From Parnassius smintheus behrii (Eukaryota > Arthropoda > Insecta > Lepidoptera > Papilionidae), in the NCBI GenBank assembly GCA_036936625.1, contig JAUPFT010000012.1, positions 48,782,672-48,846,671 of the forward strand: 64,000 nucleotides of DNA, written 5' to 3'. Position numbers and translations under genes: made by a program. This document shows positions 31,651 through 42,238 of this stretch, in pieces (position 1 is the first letter of the stretch; every line of letters starts with the position of its first letter). The notes under the pieces were generated by a model. That model was given only the letters and a program-made list of their open reading frames with translations. It had not been told where the DNA came from and did no database searches.

Positions 31651-34089
31651 TTTTGTTATATACATTGAAGTAATACGTACTTACGTACTAGAACAGTTAT
31701 CTCAAACAAAAAATGTGCGCTACTCTGTGTTCGCGCGGTTGTTTTTTATCATAGAATAAACATAGGTAGAATGATCCGTAGGTAATTGTAGATTGTATTG
31801 TTAAATAGGTAAATTATATCGAGAACAATATTTAAATTTTGTCATTTATTTTGTATATTATATTTGCGTATTTAATATAATATTACATAGTATTATATCA
31901 CAATTACAATTTAAAGACATTTTTATCTGAATATTTTAAAAGGTATCTATGTCAAATATGCAAAAAACGTACTTAAATACATGTATAACAAAACTTATTA
32001 ACATAACATTTAATTTACAAATATATTTATTTAAATTAGAATAAGAGTCGTTCATAAATGCTGGGCAAGCGAGAGTTAAAAATGAACGAATTTATTCCAC
32101 TTTGACTTTGGTGTGGAAACCTAGGAATAAAAAAAAGAATAATAAGCAGATTTAAAAATGAAAAATTTAGCCTTATTATAATAACTTAAATATGTTTCTA
32201 CAAAAATGTGTATAATAAATAATATATTCGTCCTATACTTAAGTACCCACGGAAATGTCGCATCTGAACATATTAATTTCATAATCTATATTCCATGACA
32301 CGAGATGGCGTCTTAGGAATTATTTCTTTTATTATTAATCTATAATACTTTTTATTGATTAGTCTTGAAGTATCTTATTAACCGATGAAAAGTAATTCCT
32401 TGGTTTTTACTGACATTTCTTGAATTATTTGAGCAATATCTAAGTACACAAGACGGCATATTTTTATCAAGAGATATTTTTAAAATCAACACAACACGTG
32501 ACAACTCTACAAGCGCCTAGCAAGTGACTGATTAAAGTGCGGTGTATGCACCGCAGTTGAGTAGAACAGAGTAGCTGAATGCAGTGTCGCCTCTAGTACG
32601 TAGTACATAATAGCTCAATGGTTATATATCAGAGCTTTATCACCACTGACCACCAGGTGGTATTGTAATTAAACATTGGTTCTGTAACATGAAAAAATGC
32701 ACTGGAAAAATTGACAAAATAAATCGGATTTACAATTAGTTTCCAAATTAATAGAATAATTTTTTGTACAGATTTACTAAAGACAAAATAGGCTGTTTAT
32801 CGATATTGCGACAAAACACATCACGTACAAGGCGGCAATACGCAAGGTGTGTTACGCCACATGAGCCGCGATGTGCGGTAAATTTTCCGGATGCCTTCCC
32901 AATGATTTCCTCGGAGACCGCCGGCCCAGATACGGCGGATTTCGATACGATAGCGCGTCTCAATTTCTGCTCACCGAGGATATCTACTCGCAGTTTCGCC
33001 ACGCCCAGGGATCTATACTGGAATTTACCTGCATTGCTTTGTACATCACTGTATTAAAATTACTTATGTTTAAAGAAACTTTATTTTCTAAAAAGACCAT
33101 TGTTTACTCAAATTCAAATTGTTTATTGCATGTCACATTACAATTTTAAGATGGTACAATTTCGATAGGTATACATGTGACGTCCTGCAAAGGTATAGCA
33201 ACACTAGAGGGCTAACTATTTTCATATTATCTATTTTTTAAACATAAATTATAAAATCATATCATCAACATTCAATAATATTTTATATGAATTAATTTAA
33301 TTTGAAATACAATGTACCTAGTCGAAGTATTCTTACTTTGTCGTTATAACATTTATTAATAAGATTTTATTAAATTGTTTATTAAATTGCACAGGATTTT
33401 TATGGAATTCGGTAAATGGTTATAAATCTTTATTAACATAACGTGAGAACTGTTTGAAACTAATTTTAATTGGGAGAAGGGTAACTTAAGGTTACATAAA
33501 TTTCTATTATTTCTTTTAGTTTTTTTAAAAGGTGAGTAGAGTTTTGGGTGTTTACTAACGAATTTACAAGACTCGAGGATATAGATAGACGTAAGTGTTA
33601 AAATTTTATTTTAATGAAGTGGGGTTTACATGATTCCATTTTGTCCAAATTTACTAATATTCGTAGACACTTCTTTTGTAATATAAATAATTTGTTTACA
33701 TCACAAGAGTTACGAGTACTCAAAAAGAAGTACATGTATAAGTTAAATAAAGATAGCATTAGTGATTAACATTAAGTCATTTGGTATTCTTATGTGGTTA
33801 CAAAGCTTACATTAAATATATTATTTAAAACAATGGTGTAGCAGACTTGTTCGCTGCACCTTATATAGTTTAATTTTTTAAATATTGTAAGAAAGCTCAC
33901 TTTTCTTATGTCTTGTAGTGCGTTGTATAATTGCGCCTTTTCAAATTGCATAGATTTCTTACCATAATAAGTTCTAGGTAATCTTAGTGATAATAGTTTG
34001 TTACAGTTCCGAAAACTATATTTTGATGTAGTTGTAGATTCACTCGTATGTGTACTGTTTTGTCTATTATTTTAAAGTTATGAGTGATA
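31651..34089. other. Long AT-rich stretch with one GC-richer island
   Basis: About 32790-33040 is GC-richer and open in several frames on both strands (84-97 aa); none is recognised. Remainder AT-rich with no known element. Confidence 0.45.
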
Positions 34090-34362
34090 ACATCATTATG
34101 ATTATCATTATTTCCCTCCACAAGTCCGCTGCTCAATTTAGGCCATCCTCAAGGAATGTCACAAAGCACGGTCCCGAGCCACCTGCATCCATCGACTTCT
34201 TGCATGTCACATCAGGTCGTCACTGCATTTAGCGTGGGTCGGGTCTACACTCAAGCCTATCGGCACGAGTCTGCCACTCGATAACCTTTCTTCCCCATAA
34301 ATTGTCGGTTCTTCGAGATATATAGCCGACCCATTGTCACTTCAGCTTATTAATCCTTATAA
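34090..34362 (-). mobile_element. RTE-A LINE 3' end
   Basis: Antisense 'ACATCATTATGATTATCATT' tail, 'ACAAGTCCGCTGCTCAATTT', 'GCCACCTGCATCCATCGACT', 'CAGGTCGTCACTGCATTTAG', 'ATAGCCGACCCATTGTCAC'. Confidence 0.8.
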
Positions 34363-34880
34363 TCACGTAACAGGTTGCTTCCCACAATAGTCCACATAAA
34401 CACTATGTAAAAAACATTTGTTAAAACGACAAAATTATATTAAAGGATCTCTACTGTTGCAAAATGGACACAGAACACGTGTACGAAGTCTCGGATAAAT
34501 TATGTACATGGGCGATCGTGGTTTGATATTTTTTCCTTCGGCCCCGTCCCTAGGGATCTCGTCCCGGTTATCAATCGGCAATATTCAGTATACCCGGTCC
34601 TATCTCCACAATAATCTAGCCGTGTTCCCGGTAACTTGCTCCCCGGGTATCCTCACAATCCACTAGATTGGATAGCTTAGAGATGGGACAAAGGACGCCG
34701 AGTTTGACAAATATACCAATTAAGTTAATATATTTTTATATGACACTGAAATCTTCCATTTATACTTATCCTGTAAATCTGTTCACGCAAATAAAATTTA
34801 AGAGTCTGTCTCTAATACCGAAATAAATGTCTTATAATGAGCTGAGGGGGTAATTTGCAGGGTGTTAAGACATAAATTGA
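34363..34880. other. Non-repetitive sequence with a GC-rich island
   Basis: Island ~34480-34690 (CCCGG-rich). No family match. Confidence 0.38.
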
Positions 34881-35040
34881 ATTTTTTTTATTTCTATATC
34901 TATAATAGCCTCGTGAATCATCCTTGGAAGGAATTGCTGTTTTTAGCGAGGATTTTTGGTCTATCAAATCTGATGTAGTGGCGTGGGGCAATCCTGTACG
35001 TGTTCACAGACTGTGGAATTCTTGACACGTCGATTCTTCA
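34881..35040 (-). mobile_element. Penelope-like element fragment (endonuclease region, antisense)
   Basis: Reverse complement of the GIY-YIG frame at about 503-665: 'CTCGTGAATCATCCTTGG', 'TTTAGCGAGGATTTTTGGTC', 'TACGTGTTCACAGACTG', 'GTCGATTCTTCACATAAGCT'. Several indels; not coding. The piece after it is in the opposite orientation. Confidence 0.8.
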
Positions 35041-35067
35041 CATAAGCTTCAAAAATTAATAATTTTT

Positions 35068-35195
35068 AGTCAATTATGAAATGTGGACGTCGAACAGCTA
35101 AAGTGCTCGAAAAGTCGTGATTATAAAATAAGTCGATGTACGCGATAAAATCCGTAAAAACGATTTAGTTTCAATGAAATATTTGTTTACAGAAA
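35068..35195 (+). mobile_element. Penelope-like element 3' tail fragment (sense)
   Basis: 'TCAATTATGAAATGTGGACG', 'GTGCTCGAAAAGTCGTG', 'ACGCGATAAAATCCGTAAAA', 'GTTTCAATGAAATATTTG': homologous to 829-965. Together with 34881-35040 it makes an inverted PLE junction. Confidence 0.8.
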
Positions 35196-35207
35196 CATAA
35201 AAAATAA

Positions 35208-35275
35208 TTAAGCAACCATTCACCATCAGAAGTACCTACTGTGTGCTCGTTTGTCACCCTTACTCAATATACATA
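35208..35275 (+). mobile_element. Rep-A 3' end fragment
   Basis: 'CAACCATTCACCATCAGAAG' and 'GTGTGCTCGTTTGTCACCCT'. Confidence 0.7.
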
Positions 35276-35647
35276 TTTTAAAGCTATTATCTCTAACCAG
35301 CGTCATTTTAAATCGCCTAAACTGATCGGGAATTGGCGCAGTGTGTAGAACGTATCGCGTGCCACTGCACTTGAATTGTTAATCTCATAATTATTTAACA
35401 ATGCGGGTGTTTCATATCGCTCCCGCAGGGGGCGGCACCGCAGCAAACTCAGAAAATTGCTGGAAATTGCAATCTGCAAGCCGCGACCGGAAGGCGTTGA
35501 ATAAAAAATAACGTTTTCTACTTTGTACCGAAACATAAGAGATAGTCTAACGTTCTATTCACGAGATATTTTTATTTGATGAGAGTTTTCAAAATATTCT
35601 ATCTAAACCCCCAGCCGCACATTCTCCCCCACAGACTGCCATAAGGT
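35276..35647. other. GC-richer non-repetitive stretch
   Basis: Island ~35300-35520. The 77-aa minus frame is unrecognised. Confidence 0.38.
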
Positions 35648-35962
35648 GGATTTTTTTTAGAATAAGGGTGACAAACGAGCACACAGTCCACCTAATGGTA
35701 AGTGGATGCTGTGGTATGGACATCTACATTTATCCTCGATTAAAAATCAAAATGCAGATGCGTTGTCATCGCTGAGGGCTAAAATGGAATACCTCGTTTC
35801 CAGTAAAAAAGGGTCTCCGAATCTCTACACTCACCACACGAAACACAGCAGTATTAAGCTGCTATTTTACGTTGGTATTATGTGAGAGCGTGGTCCTGCC
35901 CCGGTCGAGTCGACACATTCGTGCTACAACCATAATATAGCTGCAGCGTGGCTCTACCACGT
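35648..35962 (-). mobile_element. Rep-A copy, full length
   Basis: 'TTTTTTTTAGAATAAGGGTG' to 'CAGCGTGGCTCTACCACGTG'. Joined directly to a Rep-M fragment. Confidence 0.9.
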
Positions 35963-35969
35963 GTACGGG

Positions 35970-36110
35970 ATATTTACCATAGTTGCCACGCTTAGCAGTC
36001 GGGTTTTCTAGTTTCTCTAAGAAGACGCTGCTGACCATCTCCCTGCATTTGTTTCCTCTGACATCTCTCACGACACCCACGGGCCGATTTCAAGTAGAGG
36101 ATATTCTTAT
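35970..36110 (-). mobile_element. Rep-M fragment
   Basis: Antisense 'ACCATAGTTGCCACGCTTAG', 'GACGCTGCTGACCATCTCCC', 'GGATATTCTTATACCGCCAC'. Confidence 0.68.
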
Positions 36111-36235
36111 ACCGCCACTACACCGATATAAGTTATAATTTAATTTAAATATAACAAGCATAAGACAAAGCAGCGGCATCCATTTTGCGAGACGTCTTCC
36201 ACTGCGTTTGTTAATCTGCTTGCAAAGGTAGATTA

Positions 36236-36278
36236 GGGCACATCCTCCTTACAAAGGGCACATCCTCCTTACAAAGGT
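36236..36278. repeat. Tandem duplication of ~21 bp
   Basis: GGGCACATCCTCCTTACAAA occurs twice back to back. Confidence 0.92.
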
Positions 36279-36354
36279 AGAAGCTCATGCCAAACAGCGA
36301 AATTTTGCGGGTTGATATTAATGATATATCAGTCAACAAGATATATAGGTAATA

Positions 36355-36410
36355 CTAGCTCTTCCCCACGACTTTGTCCACGTGGAATTCAATGGGTTTT
36401 AATTTTTTAA
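36355..36410 (+). mobile_element. Rep-D, 5' part (interrupted by the T3 SINE)
   Basis: 'CTAGCTCTTCCCCACGACTT' and 'GTCCACGTGGAATTCAATGG'. The continuation lies at 36722-36902. Confidence 0.75.
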
Positions 36411-36721
36411 CGAGAGCCGTGGTAGCTGAGATGGTTAGCGCTCGCTATAAATTTCACATTACGCGAGCAACCCGGGTTCCTCCTCGCCGACGCCAATGCA
36501 ATTTTAAGTACCGATTTACCACGTGCTCGGTGGTGAAGGAAAATATAGTGAGGAAACCTGCATGTCTGAAAAATAAGAAAAAAATATTCCGAAGACATGT
36601 AAAGTTTGCCAACACGCATTGGGGCAGCGCGGTGGATAATTCCTTGCCCTAAAATCCTCTCAGTAATGAGCGGAGACTTGCGCCCAGGAGTGGGACGTAT
36701 ATAGGCTGCAACTTTAATTTT
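36411..36721 (+). mobile_element. T3 tRNA-derived SINE, full length
   Basis: Head 'AGAGCCGTGGTAGCTGAGAT' (A box near 36423-36434), decayed B box 'CGGGTTCC' near 36473. Body 'CACGTGCTCGGTGGTGAAGG', 'GTGAGGAAACCTGCATGTCT'. End 'CCAGGAGTGGGACGTATATA' then 'GGCTGCAACTTTAA'. A T-rich duplication of ~15 bp (TTTAATTTTTTnACG) sits at both edges, supporting retroposition into Rep-D. The frames across it are incidental. Confidence 0.85.
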
Positions 36722-36902
36722 TTTACGCGGTATCCTTTTTTTTCTAAAATAAAAGTAGCTTAAGTTACTCCTAATGACATCAACTATCTGCCAGTGAAAG
36801 TTCCATCGAAATCGATCAAGCCGTTTCGGACATTAACCGGAACAAACAGACAGACAGAATTTTTAAAAATTTTTTTTGTTATATATACCATATGTATACT
36901 TT
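36722..36902 (+). mobile_element. Rep-D, 3' part
   Basis: 'ACGCGGTATCC', 'AACTATCTGCCAGTGAAAGT', 'CAAGCCGTTTCGGACATTAA', 'CCGGAACAAACAGACAGACA'. Same end as 52945-53215. Confidence 0.8.
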
Positions 36903-37121
36903 AATTGAAATGACGAGGTCAATCGATGGACTCAACTCAGCTGTGTAGCTTTCGGGAGATTACGACACATAATCTCGTCAGGTATACCTCAAAAATTAAA
37001 GACAAGATTGTACAACCAGTGCATGTTGACATGAGGTCCTTCACTGCTGGCCGTATAAGGAAGCTCAAAATCGCTCAGCCAGCTATAGAGAGGGCTGCGG
37101 TCGGGAGTTCTCTGCGTTATA
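36903..37121 (+). mobile_element. RTE-A LINE fragment, 5' side of a mariner insertion
   Basis: A decayed frame reads like the region after the RT domain: 'IQL..VAFG.LRH', 'GIPQKLKTRLYNQCML', then 'LKIAQPAIERA.VGSSLR'. In clean copies SLR is followed by DRLRNEDIR, which here resumes at 38314. Confidence 0.78.
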
Positions 37122-38311
37122 CGAGGGATGGCTGAAAAGTTTTGAGCCTAATACCTTCAAGTGTCATTGTTGTCTCGCGTTGGATATTATTAATTTATGA
37201 ATACCCTCCATAGTATAGGTACATACAGAGTTTCACATCATTAGCATCATTACGCTTTTAATAATTAATCTATAAGCATCATCATGTCTCAGTCATCCGC
37301 GTATTGTACGAAATTGGAGTACAATGCTGTCATAAAATTCCTCACAAAGAAGAACAAAACGCCTACGGAAATATTTGAAGAGATATTGACAGTTTACAGA
37401 GAGTCTGGACCTTTATCTGCTACCGTAAAACGTTGGCGCCGAGAATTAAAGCAAAGGGGGCGGCCAAGCACTGCTGTTAACGAAAAAAATATTGAAAAAA
37501 TTAAAGAAACTTGTTCTAGAAGATCGGCGAATCAAATTGTGACAGATAGCTGAAGTCATAGGCATTAGCATGAATCGACAATATTTTGCATACTCATTTA
37601 CACATGTAAAAGGTGAGAAAAATTCTTACTCCGCTGGACAAGCAACGTCGAATCACAAATTCGCAGAAGTTTTTGGATATCTGTAGGTGGTGATAATCCT
37701 GACGATGTTTTTTCTCGCATTGTCACTGTTGATGAAATATGGATCAGTCAGTACAATCTAAAGTCAAAATAAGAGTCAATGCAGTGTATTGAAAAGGGAG
37801 AAAAGCCGCCACGGAAATACAAAGTGGAACGATCAGCATCCAAGCTCATTGCCACTGTTTTTGGGACTGTGAAGGAATTTTTATATTCAATAGAATATCT
37901 AAGAATAGTACAATGAACGGGGACTATTACGCTGCATATTTGATAAAAGTGCGTCAAGTGGTTGTCAAAAAAAGAAGAGGCAAACTGGCGAAAGGAGTCT
38001 TGTTTTGTAGGACAACGCCTGTGCACACTGCGCAAGTTGCAAGGCGTGCCCTGAACAAAACTGTATTAGAAGAAATCAATCACCCACAATACAGTCTAGA
38101 CCTAGCCCTTTTTGTAAAAAGACCTCTGCGGACGAAGATTTCCGAGTGACGAAGAAATTAAGGCAGAGGTAGATGAGTATTTCGGAGGTAAAGATGGCGA
38201 ATATTTTTCACTGGGTTAAAAACAAATGTAAGAAGTGCATTGAAGTAGAGGGAAATATAAAATTTGTATACTTTTCATTCAGCATTTTTAAAACCCTAGG
38301 CTCAAAACTCG
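37122..38311 (+). mobile_element. mariner-family DNA transposon, inactive (1190 bp)
   Basis: 5' terminal inverted repeat CGAGGGATGGCTGAAAAGTT(TTGAGCCT) at 37122-37149. The 3' end in reverse complement is CGA-GTTTTGAGCCT, ending 38311; it lacks ~14 bp relative to the 5' repeat. TA flanks both sides (37120-37121, 38312-38313), the mariner target duplication. Inserted into the RTE-A frame. Confidence 0.9.
37284..38165 (+). pseudogene. Degenerate mariner transposase
   Basis: The first 75 or so codons from ATG 37284 are open and give the N-terminal helix-turn-helix region (EYNAVIKFLTKKNKTPTEIF). A frameshift near 37511 moves the LVLEDRRIKL block to another frame. Later blocks are IVTVDEIWI (first catalytic Asp, codon 37731-37733), KYKVERSASKLIATVFG, KKRRGKLAKGV, then a shifted DN.PVHTAQVARRAL (second Asp near 38011) and INHPQYSLDLA. 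The segment that should hold the third Asp (APSD) is deleted near 38108. Several stops; no activity possible. Confidence 0.88.
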
Positions 38312-38595
38312 TAGACTTAGAAATAGATGGAAAGGATATCCGATACCAGAGTAAGCAACACAACCCAACGGATTAGTAAGCTGAAGTGGCAATGGGCCGG
38401 CCATATAGCTCGAAGAATCGACAACCAATGGGAAAGAAAGGTTCTCGAGCGGCATTTTTATACCGATATGGGAAGTGCAGCGTTTCCCTCCATGGATGGA
38501 GTGACGATCTGGTAAGATATACAGGAATTCGATAGATGCAGGTGATTCAAGAACGTGCTGTTCAACTTGTGAAGAGCTGTAATGATGACGTTAAT
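38312..38595 (+). mobile_element. RTE-A LINE 3' end, 3' side of the mariner insertion
   Basis: 'GGATATCCGATACCAGAGTA', then a frame reading ISKLKWQWAGHIARRIDNQW, ERKVLE, and 'CAGGTGATTCAAGAACGTG', 'GTGAAGAGCTGTAATGATGA' at the end. Continues 36903-37121. Confidence 0.82.
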
Positions 38596-38984
38596 GAATT
38601 CATCAATGTTTTCATAACACTTTGTCTACTCAAACATCGATATTCAAAATACATTACACAAAATCGATTAGCCTGTATAGCCAACTATTAGAGAATCGAT
38701 TGAATCTCTAATTATTCATACAGCAAGAGGTTATTTACAAGTCGAGCAGCAATTTCAGGCGGCTTAATGGGAAGTCTCGTTAATTATACAAAATGTCAGC
38801 ACTGTAATGACTACTGCGTTCATAAATATTCAATAGTCGATCGGTCGTCGGGCTTGATCACGTAACGCCTGGAGACGGGCAGAAATATAAATCGAACCTA
38901 GGTCAGGTTCGATATATGTTTAATCTCTTAATATTGTGACTAACATAATATACAGTCCTCCAGACCGAATTTCGGTCACGATTA
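38596..38984. other. Non-repetitive stretch
   Basis: A GC-richer patch near 38825-38900; no family match. Confidence 0.4.
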
Positions 38985-39300
38985 CGATCAGCTAAACACA
39001 ACGGAATTTAGCCACCTGCGTAGGACAGGGTTATAGCGCCCGAGTGTATGGGCAAGCACAGGAGTGAGATTGAGAGAATACAGAGTATTCTCTCAATCTC
39101 ATAGTCCGATGGGACGGTAATCCGACACGACCGAAAAGAGATCACTGAGATCAGACTCAGAAGCTACGGGTTTACGTGTTTTCCGAGGCACGGGGATGAA
39201 ACACCGTTCAGATCCTGGCTCCGGGCTGCTACTGAGAACTGTTTGTCAGAAACACCTGATAACAGATTTTAGCCTAACCCGGAATTTGATCTAAAAACCT
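38985..39300 (-). mobile_element. T2 tRNA-derived SINE, containing an extra hairpin
   Basis: Antisense 'CTCATAGTCCGATGGGACGG', 'AATCCGACACGACCG', 'TACGGGTTTACGTGTTTTCC'. Same body as 10255-10560. A 37-bp inverted repeat at 39065-39101 sits in the middle. TRNA-like head decayed. Confidence 0.7.
39065..39101. repeat. Perfect 17-bp hairpin, 3-nt loop
   Basis: TGAGATTGAGAGAATAC at 39065-39081, exact reverse complement at 39085-39101. Confidence 0.95.
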
Positions 39301-39824
39301 CAAGATTAGGAATCGCATTAACGACTACTAGATCAGCGAGGCAGTCAGCAGTGACCAACCAGTTCAAGTGACTCTAAACTAAGCTCAACTACTTAATTCG
39401 CACTCACGCACATATTTTGCTTCTTTCTGCCGATCCCCCCCCCCTCCCCCCTAGTTGACAGGCATGAGAGATAATCTAGGCATGTAAATACGCAAAACGA
39501 TTTGCAGATATATTTTCCACTTAATTTTAAATAAAAAAATTACAAATTTTTTCCCAAACTGATCTTAAATGTCATTTCTTGAGTTTACCTAATTACCGAC
39601 TTGTAAAACAGTTATTTACCGTTACGTGTGTTGTTGGTCAAGAATCAGTCCAATTAAAGAAACAAAAATATCAAAGAACTGTTTTCAAATATCAGTGAAC
39701 ACGAATAATAGCATAAAAGTTCAAAAATCGGAAGCGCAGCAATTATAAACGACGTACGCAACCGCAAGTGCAGTTTAAATTTTTCATAAGTGAACTAATC
39801 CGATAAATGTCAAGGAAGGAAGTT
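39301..39824. other. Stretch with a C-rich run
   Basis: C-rich tract at 39435-39451 (one T interruption). Nothing else recognised. Confidence 0.5.
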
Positions 39825-39915
39825 TTATTGTAGAGAGGTGACAAACGAGGATACAGTCCACCTGACAGTGAATGCCGTAGCTCATAGACACCATAGACAC
39901 ATCAATTAAAACTAT
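39825..39915 (-). mobile_element. Rep-A tail fragment
   Basis: 'TTTTATTGTAGAGAGGTGAC', 'ATACAGTCCACCTGACAG', 'CTCATAGACACC'. Confidence 0.7.
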
Positions 39916-39944
39916 AGGCCAACTTAATCAGATATATCTCATAA

Positions 39945-40165
39945 CTAACTCGTACCCGTGGAATTGATTACCATTGAATTACATAGTTTTTCGTTTTTTG
40001 ACACGGAACCCTAATTCCTATATTTTTCAAAAATAAAAGAAGCCTAAGTTAGTCCTTATATCTTAAGTTATCTGCCAGTGAAAACCCCTTCAAAGTCAGT
40101 CCAGCCATTTCGGAGATTAGCCGGAACAAACAAACACACAGATAATTATTTTGACATTACACACA
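39945..40165 (+). mobile_element. Rep-D copy, diverged
   Basis: 'AACTCGTACCCGTGGAATT', 'GACACGGAACCCTAATTCC', 'TTATCTGCCAGTGAAAACCC', 'CCGGAACAAACAAACACACA'. Confidence 0.72.
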
Positions 40166-40283
40166 GACAATACAATTTTTATGCTAAATAGCTGCATAAC
40201 ATAATAAATAGTAAACTTTAAGCTACTCGTATCCGCTGGGAATGCTTTCATTTTTAAACGAGTAAATATATATTTTTCCTTTT

Positions 40284-40465
40284 AGGGATTTTCCATGGTT
40301 GCCACATTTGGCAGACGCGTTGGCAACTGCAGTCATTTATTAATTTCAATCGTTATCAGGTAGATGCTGCCCATCTCCTGTGTCAGGTTCCCTCTGTCGC
40401 CTCTTAACAGCTATGGGCAATACGGGGTAGTGGATATTCTTATTCCACTACTGCATGGTTAACGT
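40284..40465 (-). mobile_element. Rep-M fragment (antisense)
   Basis: 'TTTCCATGGTTGCCACATTT', 'GATGCTGCCCATCTCCTGTG', 'CTCTGTCGCCTCTTAACAGC', 'GATATTCTTATTCCACTACT'. Confidence 0.68.
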
Positions 40466-40482
40466 CCCCCCCCCCCCCCCCC
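40466..40482. repeat. C17 homopolymer
   Basis: Seventeen consecutive C residues between two oppositely oriented Rep-M pieces. Confidence 0.97.
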
Positions 40483-40545
40483 TAAGAGGAAATCATAGGA
40501 AGGCCTATTTTCAGCAGTGGACTTTTATAGGCTGTAATCATTAAA
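40483..40545 (+). mobile_element. Rep-M 3' end (sense)
   Basis: 'AGGAAGGCCTATTTTCAGC', 'AGTGGACTTTTATAGGCTGT', 'AATCATTAAATGGAGG'. Opposite in orientation to 40284-40465. Confidence 0.62.
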
Positions 40546-40719
40546 TGGAGGTAAGTATTATAATTAAATAATTATAATTGAATATATTTGACATATCCTA
40601 GAGGGTAGGTACTATCCAACGGCACTTGTTATGTTTACCTAGTTTTTAAATAAAGAGTCACTCATGCATTGACTGGTTTATTTGTGCCATTTTTTCCCTT
40701 AAACTGTTGGATAAATCAC

Positions 40720-40845
40720 AAGTAAGGGTGGCAAATGAGCACACAATCCAATTTAAAGTGCGATGTGCGGTGCTGTAACCCTGAGATGAAATACCTCGTT
40801 TCTCTACGAAATCTATTTGCAACTTTCTTGTGTGTGAAACGTACT
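40720..40845 (-). mobile_element. Rep-A copy, shortened
   Basis: 'CAAGTAAGGGTGGCAAATGA', 'GCACACAATCCAATTTAAAG', 'GAGATGAAATACCTCGTTTC'. Confidence 0.7.
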
Positions 40846-41064
40846 TTTATAGGAAAACTAAAAACTTGACTTGGGTCCCTTTGGACCTTCATCTAGATAC
40901 GATTTCGTTTTGACCGCTATGACACGGTGATGACAATGATGATGAACAAAACAGTAAAACGGAGTTATAATCTCACTGTTAAATATGCAACTAATTCACA
41001 GTACACATTCGCAAGTAAATACGACATAACCGCAGATAGTGATTAAAATTTACGGGTATATTTA

Positions 41065-41325
41065 GTTTTTTATAGAATAAGGGTGGCAAACGAGCACACA
41101 GTTCACTTGATGGTAAGTGGATAAGGAATCAAAATACAGATTCGTTGTCACCCCTGAGGAATAAGGTGGAATGCCTCTTTTTCAGTAAAAAGGGTAAGGT
41201 CTACACTTACCATAGGAAACATACCAGCATTGAGCTGTTATTTTACTTGACTATTCTGTAAGAGCTGGGTACTTCCCCGTTAGAGCCAACCCATTCGTGC
41301 TATAACATCAATCAAACAAAATAAT
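41065..41325 (-). mobile_element. Rep-A copy
   Basis: 'TTTTTTATAGAATAAGGGTG', 'GTTCACTTGATGGTAAGTGG', 'GAGCTGTTATTTTAC', 'AGAGCCAACCCATTCGTGCT'. The terminal head is lost. Confidence 0.85.
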
Positions 41326-41849
41326 TTATAAGATACATAGATTCGATGTACAAAGTTTGTCGACGACGATCGAATCGACAATAATCGTAAATTGCACCTC
41401 TCTTAAAATTTTTGGTCACATATAAGAACATTTTGTAAATAAAAGGTAAGTAAAACGTCAAGTTTATGGATTATCTATTCGAAAAATCCATCATCAATCT
41501 ATTAAGAGTAATCTAAAGGAAAAAAGGCAACGGCTGCTTTGAAAATCAACACAAACAGGTTTTATACAAAAATGTCTATACCGCGCCCACTTAACTTGTA
41601 ACGATAACTGTAGACTTGGCATTTGGCGTAAACACTCTGCGGTGCGGTGGACGAAATGGCCCAATTTGCGGTAGCGGCGCCACGCCATTCGGGAACGTTG
41701 ACATTAGCACAGGTTCACCGCTTCACTTTGGATTGTTTTCGATTGCGCACGCGTTCAATTCTAACGTGATTTCACTCTTATTGTGCGGGTTACACATCGA
41801 AGGGACAGTTGGGCGGATAATTTTGCGGTTTTTATGACGCCGATTATCT
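41326..41849. other. Non-repetitive stretch with GC-richer island
   Basis: Island ~41580-41830; its frames (73 aa plus, 64 aa minus) are unrecognised. Confidence 0.38.
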
Positions 41850-41905
41850 TTTTTTTTATAGCAAAAGGGCAAAGGAGCATACGGCTCACCTGACGGTAAC
41901 TAAAA
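41850..41905 (-). mobile_element. A-tailed repeat fragment (family of 31525)
   Basis: 'TTTTTTTATAGCAAAAGGGC' and 'AGCATACGGCTCACCTGACG'. Confidence 0.6.
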
Positions 41906-41971
41906 GTAAGAACTATATTTTAGTGGTAAGTTACTTGATGGTGAAGTAGTAATCTGACCACAATTTTTTCC

Positions 41972-42238
41972 ATAGTATAAGGGTGACAAACGAGCATACA
42001 GTCCACCTGATCTTAAGAGGATGCTGTGGCCCATAGCCATCTACATTTATCTTCAATTAAAAATCAAAGTGCAGATGCGTTGCCAGCCCCGAGGACTGAG
42101 ATGGAGTGCCTCGTTTCTAGCAAAAAGGTTCTCCGGATCTCTACACGCACCATACGAAGCACAGCGTGGTCCTACTCCGATCGAGCCGACTCAGTGCTGC
42201 AAGTACAATATGGCTGCAGCATGGCTCTACCAAGGTAG
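41972..42238 (-). mobile_element. Rep-A copy with internal deletion
   Basis: 'TTTCCATAGTATAAGGGTGA' to 'CAGCATGGCTCTACCAAGGT'. The hairpin block (AGCAGC..GCTGCT) is deleted. Confidence 0.85.

Noticed and set aside
32748..33057. Overlapping 84-97 aa ORFs as a possible exon
   Set aside because: Three frames on two strands are open together; no domain and no convincing splice or start context.
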